Positions 55,978 through 64,000 of a stretch of DNA of 64,000 nt are shown one piece after another. The translations under genes were made by a program, and so were the position numbers. The notes beneath the pieces were generated by a model. The model saw nothing but the letters and a program-made list of their open reading frames with translations. It was not told the DNA's origin and did no database searches. This DNA comes from Cladophialophora immunda (taxonomy: Eukaryota > Ascomycota > Eurotiomycetes > Chaetothyriales > Herpotrichiellaceae): positions 4,328,619 to 4,392,618 of the forward strand of contig NW_015622543.1 of the NCBI RefSeq assembly GCF_000835495.1, written 5' to 3'. The stretch's first letter is position 1, and each line of letters opens with the position of its first letter.

Positions 55978-58476
55978 TTAGGTCGTCGTCATTAATCTGG
56001 TCGTTCTACGCTCAGGGAAATTCCTGCCCTTCACGAGTCCGGGGTCTCCACTGGAGATATATTCTCGTACCAATGGGCTTGGGCGGCTAGGGGCATTGTC
56101 GTGGGATCTTGGTAAAGTTGCGAGCCGAAACGCATCTCGTTCGCAGTACACTTTCCCAGACAGTTCAAAATAGTCGTGGTCCAGTCGAACCCTGCAGGTT
56201 GTGCACTTTAAGCATTCCGGATGATGCTTCTCTTTTCCGCGCCCCGCCACGTTGGTGGTTTCCATGTACAGGCCTTCGATCCCTTTGCCACACGTAGCAC
56301 AAAGAGAATTCTCTCGCTCGTGATAGTGGTAAGCACAGTAGGGGTGGTCATCATGAACGTAGAATTCAGCAGTGGGAAAGGCGATTTTGCACGCTCGGCA
56401 CACAAAGCACTCCTTGTGGTACCGGCCAGTCAACCGACCGTCTGCGCTCGACACTGACTTTTGTCCCGCGAGTATTAGCTGTGAACAGCCGCGACAAACA
56501 CCTTTGTTGGGGACCATGGACTTGGTACTGCTGCTCAGTGATACTTGAGGTTCAAGTGTTGACTTAGGACTTGTCTGTAGACCCACGGAGATCGAGAACA
56601 GTGAGTCCGTCGAGTCAGATGCACGGTTGGGAAGGTCTGGAATCGGGGACAGACGGCCTTGCTGGAAGAATGGATCCGTTGGCGAATCGGGCGAAAGCTC
56701 TGGAATCTTTGGCCTTAGTGGTGCTGGCACATCAGGCTCCCCAAGGTTGAGGACCCCGGAATTTGATGATTCAAGTGATTTGGGGGCCACGTGCTCGGTC
56801 TGCGGTGAGCTCGATCGGGAGCTGGCTGTGTTCTCAGAAAATGCTTCCGAACCGTAAGACGACGCCGAGTCAACAGACACCCGCCGAAGAGCCTCAATAA
56901 GCTCTGCACCTTGAGGATCAGGCGACACCACGGCGACGTCCGAGGTTCCTGGTGTCTTGGTATCAGTCTCAGCAGGGGCATTATGCTTCAGCGGCGGCTC
57001 TTCGATCGCCGGCTCCACGACAACCATCGGAGGAGCGACTGTAACCGGTTCGGCTGTCAGTCCTTCGAGCGCCTTCAGTGATTCCTCATGGCCCAGTGAA
57101 GGACCAGGCGATAGGGACGGCGACATTCCAAGAGGGGACGGTTCTGCTGTAATGAATGACCGATCACTAGTTGGACTAAGTAGACTCCGGGCAGTAAAGT
57201 AGTCGTCGTGGATATCTGGCTCATCACTGAGAGCTTGTCGCACCACTTCCCGGCGGGACGCGGCTGACTGAGACCGCCGTCGGCCAAACAATCGGCCCAA
57301 CCCTCTTGTCAAGCTGCCAACTGGAGATGGTTGGGGTTCCGTAGGTGATTTAACCAAAGTCATGACCTCCTGATTGCTGAATAGTGGAGGAGGTCGTTTG
57401 GTTCTGTATGTCGGCTCGGTGCCAGCTCTAGACCGCTCGTCAATTAGTCTAGGGGCCTCCGGCGTAGGCTGCTGTTCGAATTTGTTGCTTGCCGAGTCAC
57501 CAAAGTCGAATGCACTGAGGCCAGGATCTATTTGCGTCTCGTTGGGAGGCTCTCGCCGAGCGATAGAGCTTGAAATCTCGGGTGAAAAGGTCTTTGCATG
57601 CAGAAGTTCCGGAACTCCATTGCCCTGGTTTGCTGAAATCACCTCAGGTGGCTTCGTCTCCAGTTCTGGCGGTTTTTCTCCGTTCTGTTGGCGACTGTCC
57701 TTTTCCATGCTCCGAGGTCGCCTTCCTCCACTTCTGGGGCTTGGTGAACGAGACTGCTTTTGTCTTGGTGTTTCATTGACCAGAGTTGTCACCGAATTGT
57801 CTGATCCTCCTCTTGCAAGCGGATACGGTCTGCTCCCCGCTGGTAACCCTTTGTTAACATCACGAGATTTAGACCGTTTTGTATCACTGCGATGGGTCGC
57901 AGATCTCTCTCGCCTTCGTGTGGTGGAAGCTCTCGAAGGAAGAGGGAACGGGGGAAATGCACAATCGAGGTTCGTCAGTTCTGGCGAAGGTGGGCGTCGG
58001 GGTCCTGGTATTGATGCTTTGCGGATGGCAGGCCCTGGTGACCGAGGGCCAGAGGTCGCACTCACAGGAGAGATCAGTGAGCTATGTCCGCTGCTTGCAG
58101 GCGTGAGCTCGCCGTGGAGGACTGGAGGTCGAACTGGGTAGCCGGTCAGCTTGTGTCGACACGAACACTTTCACGAGACTCACAGCCGACAGAAGGATCG
58201 ATTCTGGGCAACGGCGGCCGTTGCGGTCTCATGCTCCTCGGGGCCGTAGATGGGTCTGCCCGGGGAGGAGGCGGAGGCATAGTTGAAGCTAGGGTTGTCA
58301 GTCGATAGCATTGTCTGTAGAGTCGGGCATTGAAGTATACCTTGAGGTGTTGGTGTTGTTGTCGTTGTTGCTGCCATGCAATGATGCTCGGTCAGGCCTA
58401 CCATATCAACATCTTGTCCGCAATCTGAACATTTGATGACAGGCAATAAGGTCGCATTCCTTGCGGGGGGTTCCAT
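55978..58476 (-). CDS. PXL1: Paxillin-like LIM-domain protein (Pxl1-like)
   Basis: Fission yeast Pxl1 acts at the contractile ring and septum, and related yeast proteins act in polarity. Three exons, 58476-58341, 58288-58184 and 58133-55978, join over introns of 52 and 50 bp to give 798 aa. The N-terminus holds KCSDCGQDVDMVGLTEHHC, a possible small zinc-binding element. A long Ser/Pro-rich region with FGDSA and LFGRRRSQSAASRRE islands follows. Two LIM domains are at about 627-685 (CRGCSQLILAGQKSV ... CRACKIAF ... YCAYHYH) and 692-747 (CATCGKGIEG ... CLKCTTC ... VYCERD). The residue positions are from my exon joins. The C-terminal tail is basic. The second intron choice was favoured because it continues into PPPPPRADPSTAPRS, typical of such proteins. 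Function is by homology. Confidence 0.87.
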
Positions 58477-60443
58477 CCTTCCTTCCTCCTTCCTGCAAAT
58501 CCTTTGTCCTTCGTCGTACCGCCTATTGTCCGAGGGTCTGTTTCATCAACGGCATCAACAATCTATTGCCTGGGAGCAGCTCTGTGATGATCTGGCTCCG
58601 GGCGCAGAGTTGAGTCAGTGGCTGGAAGATATCGTATCCAGTTATCTAGAGTTTGGTTTGAAGGGGGAATGGCCTTGTTAAGACAACCGGCCTGGGCCAG
58701 AACAACCAATCCGTTGGTGGGCAAGGACAGGGTATGTTAATGCGGACGAGATAACAAGATCGCGGCCAGGAACAAGCAGAGTAGCGGGTAGGCGCCCGGT
58801 CATTTTGGTGCTGGGCCCAATGCATTATGCGCAGACTGTCATGCCAAAGCACTCTTTGGCTGGGGTAGGAGATGAGGCTTCAGAAGTTCGCGCCTAAAGC
58901 TGATTAGACGGTGGAGATGAAGCCACGGCGTCGATCAAAGCAGCATCAAGGCTTGCGGTAGGCTTTTCTAACGCACTTTAGCATCGACGTTTGACCAGGG
59001 GTTCAGGGCCACTCCAGCCCCAGCAACCAGTAAGATTTGTGCCAAAAAGGATCAACAGGCACATGCTCACCGACAAGACCGTTTTCAGCGTCGACCAGTA
59101 TCCCAAGCACCTCAGCGACGATGCTGGCCACTTCAGCAACGGGACTTCCACGCGGTGGTTTCTCCAACGCCATCGCCTTCACTGGCTTTGACAGCAATTG
59201 GTGGCTTCCTGAATCACTGTTCTCGGTGTCAACCGACCTCCCATCCTTTTCCGGTGTGTCCTGAGAGGTGGATTTCCCAAATGAGATTGATATGTCCCTT
59301 TGACCCCGTATCTTGCGTCGTCATCTCTGGGAGGCGTTGTCGCTTTTCCGCACGAGGACTAGATTGCAGCCACGAACAGCCACCTTGGCATGGTTTGACT
59401 CGCAACGCTTGAAGGCAAAGGAGCGCTTGTGGCTGTCTGCTAGGCCTCGGTGGGGTTTGGGATCCTGGGTCCCAGGCTCAACGGACATTGAGTGTTAACC
59501 CGTTGAGATAAAGTTGCAGGGACCGTTGACTGCAAGCTGCAGAAATTCTCCGAGAAGCAGGAGAGGCACCAGGAGACGCCGGAAATCAGGGTGACATGGA
59601 TCAGACTGGGAGATGCAGGAGCCCATACAGTGTCAGACGCCCAACACATGGAAAAGTCAACATCTTGTCGGGCTGGCCATTCACATTGACTCTGGTGATG
59701 AGTGGTCTGGCAGGAGATTAAATTGGAGATGAGGTGTCGTTTGTGGGAGGCAGAAACAGCCAGTGGGTGGCTAGCCCAAAAGAACCAGCAGGCCCGGCAC
59801 TAGACGCCTAGTGAGCCTCCCTAGACACCTAGTGGCTCAAGGTCGCTTTAACTAAAAACCCGCCCAGCATATCCCACACCGCCGCGGCCACAGGCGCCGC
59901 TCGGGCTTTCCCCTGATTTCCTCAAACGGCCAATGAATGGGTGCATTGTTCAACTTCGCTTGCATATCAGAGCACAATCCACGGTCATGACTGGCGGTGG
60001 ACTCTTTTTCCCTCAGGACGGTCCCGCATCACACTTCAAGGAAAATCCCTCTCTTTGGTGGGAGACTGATTTCGAGAAGACTGCAGAGAAGGACCGTCGA
60101 CGATAACGGCGCAAATTGTCCATATACTTGTCGCCAATGGCCGCATTTATCTGGGCCATCGCCGCAACCAGCTCAAGCAACACGAGCAGGCCGTGAAGCC
60201 ACAAGGCTGAGGGATTGCGTACATGGCACAATGGCACTCGCAAGACCCCCGAGGAACCACTAACGGCACGGACGGATGCTCCATTCTCGCCAGGATCCTC
60301 TGGGATGTCGACATGTCTCACCGCCGATCACTTTCCAATTCCACGAGAACAGCAGATGACTTGCTGATCTCGCGTCGGTGAGCAGACAAGCAAGAAGCTT
60401 GCTGCTGCCCATCCCTGTTCCATCCTCGAAGACCGGCTGCACC
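58477..60443. other. Intergenic region between the LIM protein and ECM4 genes
   Basis: About 2 kb with no gene seen. It contains a pair of short inverted repeats listed separately and the LIM gene promoter. Confidence 0.5.
59798..59835. repeat. Two adjacent short inverted repeats (CACTAG...CTAGTG)
   Basis: CACTAG-ACGC-CTAGTG occupies 59798-59813 and CCTAG-ACACCTAGTGG, a related copy, occupies 59820-59835. Each can fold on itself. They are too short to call a mobile element. Confidence 0.6.
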
Positions 60444-61586
60444 TTATCCCGGCAATTGCTTTTCCAACTCGACCACTCTAGGCATCGAGACACCGCCAAC
60501 CCTGACCTTGCTGAAATCCGGCTCAAACCCCTCTTCGACATCAGGATAGGGACCCATGGGTGTGATGGCCTTGGGGTTGATGTCCCAGTGGCTCTTGGTA
60601 TAGTTCTCCTTGATGTGCTTGAAGTCGGTCGTCTCCCTGAATCCCTTGACGTTCCAGTACAGGCTCTTCAGCCAGTTGTTCAGCTGCGGGTAATCGTGCC
60701 GGATCGTGCCCAGGTTGCATTTGAAATGCTGCACGTACACGGTGTCGAAGCGCACGATCGTGGCATACGCCCTGATGTCCAACTCGGTTAGGTCCTTGCC
60801 CAGGATGTACGGCCCGCCGTTCTGCGCGACCATCCTTTCCAATTTATTCAACGCCGCGAACACCACGGGGACATTCTTGTCGTACTCTTCCTGGTTTGGT
60901 GCGAACCCGGCCTTGTACACGCCAGTGTTCAAGTCCCGCTGCATCCACTCACTCACCTCGTCGATCTGGGCGCGCAGATGCTCCGGGTACAGGGTGACGC
61001 GGGCGTATTCCTCCGGCAGAAGAGCGTTGAAGGCCACCTGCAGGTTCCTCATCAGCTCCGGGCTCTCGTTGTTCAAGATCGTGCCGGCCTCCCTGTCCCA
61101 CAGCACCGGGACCGAATACCGTCCTTTGTACCCCGGATCGGCCTTGAAGTAGACCTCGTGCAGATACTGGCTGCCGAACAGTTTGTCGATCGTGGCGTGC
61201 GGGTACTCGTCGTTGGAGTGGGGGAATTGCCACCCAGGCCAACCGTGCTCGTCGCCTTTGGGGTACGGCTTCACGACAGAGACGTCTATGAGCTCGGTGA
61301 GGCCCTTGAGGTGGCGGACGAGATTGGCTCGGTGGGCGAACGGGCAGAACAGTCCGATGTACATGTGATAGCGGCCCTGCTGCGGGGGAAAGGGGCCGTC
61401 TGGAGTTATCTGGCCATGCCACGACTGCGACGATCCCCGTAGGTGCTCGGCCACAGTGCTGGGATTAGGCCGGCCTGGTGGAGCGGCTGTGGTTGTCGAA
61501 GTGGTCGTCGCAGCCATCGATTCAGGGCGCAGTGGCTGACGGGGAATCGAGATTATCTGTTTCGCCAATGACTGCAGCCTCTGCAT
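60444..61586 (-). CDS. ECM4: Glutathionyl-hydroquinone reductase / omega-like glutathione transferase (ECM4/Gto type)
   Basis: A single exon of 380 aa. Yeast Ecm4 (Gto2) and bacterial YqjG act on glutathionyl-hydroquinones by a thiol mechanism. The N-terminal thioredoxin-fold domain has YIGLFCPFAHR, with the catalytic Cys at residue 81, then the subfamily marks KPYPKGDEHGWPGWQF, LHEVYFKADPGYKGRYSVPVLWD and ILNNESPELMRNL. The helical C-terminal domain includes ILGKDLTELDIRAYATIVRFDTVYVQHFKCNLG, continuing to YWNVKGFRETTDFKHIKENYTKSHWDINP. This order is diagnostic of the ECM4 branch. A basic N-terminal stretch (MQRLQSLAKQIISIPRQPLRP) could be a mitochondrial presequence; an internal start at Met24 would give a cytosolic form. 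It is 640 bp from the monooxygenase, same strand. Confidence 0.93.
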   Translation of the reverse strand: MQRLQSLAKQIISIPRQPLRPESMAATTTSTTTAAPPGRPNPSTVAEHLRGSSQSWHGQITPDGPFPPQQGRYHMYIGLFCPFAHRANLVRHLKGLTELIDVSVVKPYPKGDEHGWPGWQFPHSNDEYPHATIDKLFGSQYLHEVYFKADPGYKGRYSVPVLWDREAGTILNNESPELMRNLQVAFNALLPEEYARVTLYPEHLRAQIDEVSEWMQRDLNTGVYKAGFAPNQEEYDKNVPVVFAALNKLERMVAQNGGPYILGKDLTELDIRAYATIVRFDTVYVQHFKCNLGTIRHDYPQLNNWLKSLYWNVKGFRETTDFKHIKENYTKSHWDINPKAITPMGPYPDVEEGFEPDFSKVRVGGVSMPRVVELEKQLPG

Positions 61587-62222
61587 TCGACTTGTGGCGC
61601 TCTGTCAATGGACTGAAGATGCATTGATGATCGGAAGAACAAGCAAGGAACACGGGCTTGAAGTATGCTTTTTTGTACTGTTAACATGGTTCGCGATTAC
61701 ACATTTGAGGGCGCATCAATTCCGTCTCGTATGACGTCAACACCCTTAGCACTGCAGACTACGATCGTCCTCAGTCTCGCTGAACACAGAGTCTCTAAAT
61801 AGATTGCAGATTCTATGTTTCTTGCCTGGAGCACGCCTTCAAGCAGAGGTATCTTTCAGTCGGTACGAAAAGGAGAGAAAAGAAGATGGCTGCTCCAGAG
61901 CTGAACGCAAGGCTGAGGGATCAGGATGTAAGGCGAGGCTGAGCAAAATCCTTGCGAGCAGGAGGCTCGGTCACGGGGAGCAACGGCTATGACGAGCCGA
62001 GACCTAGACATAGACAAGAACAGCTTGCCCTCAGCCTAACTCTGAGAGTATCTATCATCCTCCATCCCCTATCTGGGTTGTAGAAGGGGTGGCCACTATC
62101 TATATCCATGAACCCTGTCACCCCCTCGCGTAGTAACGCGACCAAAGTTCTATAGCACAACACCTCTATCTGTCCGCCGATCGTATTGAGTGCTGTCCGG
62201 CAATAATATTGGCCTCACCTAA
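61587..62222. other. Intergenic region between the monooxygenase 3' end and ECM4
   Basis: About 640 bp. No gene is seen. It holds the ECM4 promoter. Confidence 0.5.
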
Positions 62223-64000
62223 CTAGTACTCCTCGAATCCGTGCTCAGGATCGTCAAAATAGTACGCCGTGTCGAGGCCTGGCCCCTCCCTGGTCGAAAA
62301 CCCGTTCCCGAGATACGCGAAGCGGTTCGGCGATGAGTACTCGATCTCGAAATCCTCGAGGCGAGGATGGTCCAGCATGTGGAACCAATGGATGCGACTC
62401 CCCGGGTGCAGAGCGACGACCGGCCCGTCGATCTTCCCATTCTTGAACCACGAACGGCAGCCGGTGCTCCAAGCCGTCCGCGTCATGTATTCCGTGACAT
62501 GGTCGTTGAAGTCACGGACGGCTGCGGCCGAAGGAGACAGGTTCTTGATTCCCTGCGTCTGGGCTTTCCGCAATACGTTGATGATGTATTTGGCCGCATG
62601 CTCGACAATCGGCAGGACTGAGCCGTGCCCAATGGGAGCATTGGGTCCAAGGAACACTGTACGAGGTCAGTCTCGACGCCTTCACGGCGAAATTCTCCAA
62701 CTTCACAAGGGCAGTAAGGAACATACTGAAATAGTTGGGGAAATTGGGAGCAGCCAGCGACAAGTAGGCTTCCGGTTTCTGCTTCCACTGATCTTCCAGA
62801 GACACTCCTCCTCGACCGATCAAGGGAAATCGGGGGCAAAAGGATATGTCAAACCCGGTTGCACAAATGAAGACATCGACTTCGAGGAGTTCACCAGTTT
62901 CGAGGACGATGCCCCTTTCCTCTATCCTTTCGATGTGGTCTGTCACGACTCGAACGTTAGACTGAGTCAGAGCCTCGAGGTATCCATTTCCAGGGGTTGG
63001 GCGTCGACAACCGACGGCAAAATCGGGAATGAGATGTTTGACAAGGCGTTCATCGCGGCCCAGTTTGGCCGTCATCTCGTTGATCGAGTAACGTCGCGCT
63101 TCAGCCTGCTCTAAACTATCCTTGATAATCTGGTTCCTGGTCAGCCTCAGCCAAAGTAGATTGATCCTCAGGCTGTGAGGCCCGCATACTCACAAATTTA
63201 AACCGGGAATTAAGCTCGCTCTCGACCTCTTTCCGATATGTAAGATAGGCTTTCGGATCATTCTCGAACGAGAGTTTTTGAGCCTCTGTGACTGTTGAGA
63301 GATCATGTCAGACCTAAATATCAGAGCTTCACCAGCACCAGCACCTACACTTGAAATTCGATCCTCCTGGGCCTGCTTTATTCTGGGCGTAGCCGGCTGT
63401 GATCCACGTGGGCGACCGGATGAATGTTACCAATCGATGGACATCTGTCGGAGTAAGCCGACTGATCCAATATACCAAGTTGAAATTCTGTGGGGATTTT
63501 CCCATTCTCACCTGGTTGAATGGCTGGTACTATCTGAACCCCAGAGGAGCCACAGCCCAACACGGCTACAGTTTTACCTTTCAAATCCACCGTGTCTGGC
63601 CAATTGGCGCTGTGAACAAGGGTTCCTTTGAAGGAATGCAGTCCTGGGATGCTCGGCCATTTCCAGTTACTGTGTGACAATGAGCGCGCGAACGAGGGGC
63701 GGCTTCGGTGGACTGCGACCTGCTTACTTGAGAATACCGGAGCCATTAATGAGAAAGTCGCACCAATCATTCAAAATCGACCTAGTTGAGAGGTCTTCGA
63801 TCTTGAGGAGCCATCGATTAGTATCTTCGTCCCAGACTGCCTCCACAACCTTGTGCTGGAGCTTGATGTATTTGTATAATCCATGTTTCGATGCAACAGC
63901 TTTGAAGTATTCCAGGATTTCTGGGGCCGCAGAATAACTGCGAGGTATTAGTTCGCCTGCCAGAGGATGGCGTGGGAATATGCCCCATTTAACTCACAAG
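62223..64000 (-). CDS. Baeyer-Villiger-type flavin monooxygenase, 3' part only
   Basis: FAD/NADPH monooxygenase, cut by the right edge, so the FAD-binding start is outside the window. Exons recovered, in gene order: 63998-64000 (last bases only), 63728-63937, 63512-63669, 63349-63444, 63194-63291, 62727-63129 and 62223-62656. The edge exon's last bases complete the Phe of FYSAAPEI. Features in order: an internal NADPH-type Rossmann site VAVLGCGSSGVQIVP, the conserved RSPTWITAGYAQ and AGPGG, FICATGFDISF and the C-terminal GPNAPIGHGS, then TGCRSWFKNGKIDG. These mark the family that includes stcW-like and cyclododecanone-type enzymes, which insert oxygen into ketones or hydroxylate substrates in secondary metabolism. 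The substrate is unknown. The exon with RSPTWITAGYAQ lies in a frame that overlaps a longer intronic read-through. Confidence 0.88.

Noticed and set aside
1..64000. tRNA, rRNA and 5S genes, CRISPR arrays, transposons
   Set aside because: I looked for B-box-like GGTTCGA words, 5S-like starts, terminal inverted repeats and regularly spaced direct repeats and found no convincing example. Weak tRNAs with introns could have been missed.

Overview
The window is nuclear DNA from a filamentous ascomycete (Pezizomycotina). The evidence is the set of short GT-AG introns (about 47-120 bp), an NsdD-type GATA factor, a BimC kinesin-5 with its BimC box, a CTF1/FarA-like Zn2Cys6 regulator, an SSU1-type sulfite transporter and a paxillin-like LIM protein. 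I cannot fix the class from the sequence alone. Intergenic DNA is long and carries microsatellites, and there is one 100-N assembly gap inside a poly-G run.

Layout. Positions 1-8,700: the 5' end of a histidine-phosphatase gene cut by the left edge (minus), ARP2 (plus), a Zn2Cys6 factor (minus) and a GNAT acetyltransferase (minus). Positions 8,700-25,800: a gene-poor stretch in which the only recognisable gene is nsdD (minus), with about 6.5 kb of silent DNA downstream and 9 kb upstream. Positions 25,800-36,000: a run of plus-strand genes: a tyrosine phosphatase, a TRK potassium transporter, a small secreted precursor with two copies of a 17-residue cysteine peptide behind dibasic sites, a SnoaL-like protein and an uncharacterised protein. 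Positions 36,000-43,700: kinesin-5 (minus) divergent from a PHAF1/UPF0183 protein (plus), then an Nmd4-like PIN-domain protein (plus). Positions 44,000-54,000: SSU1-like transporter (plus), a C2H2-finger protein (minus), an Asp/Glu/hydantoin racemase (plus) and INO1 (minus). Positions 55,900-64,000: a Pxl1-like LIM protein (minus), an ECM4-type glutathione transferase (minus) and a Baeyer-Villiger-type flavin monooxygenase (minus) running off the right edge.

Most genes are conserved single housekeeping or developmental loci: actin nucleation (ARP2), spindle assembly (kinesin-5), septum/cytokinesis (LIM protein), NMD (Nmd4), inositol synthesis (INO1), K+ uptake, sulfite efflux and sexual development (nsdD). 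I see no classical biosynthetic cluster. The least ordinary gene is the secreted precursor at 31,576-32,355. Its repeated cassette MIYCS[A/T]TEWIDDCTGWP, with Kex2-like sites, looks like a processed peptide (pheromone-like or KEP/RiPP-like) and is my main candidate for something undescribed.

Coding coordinates below are whole spans from start to stop codon, with exons given in the text. Exon joins were inferred from splice motifs and frame continuity; no transcript data were available.
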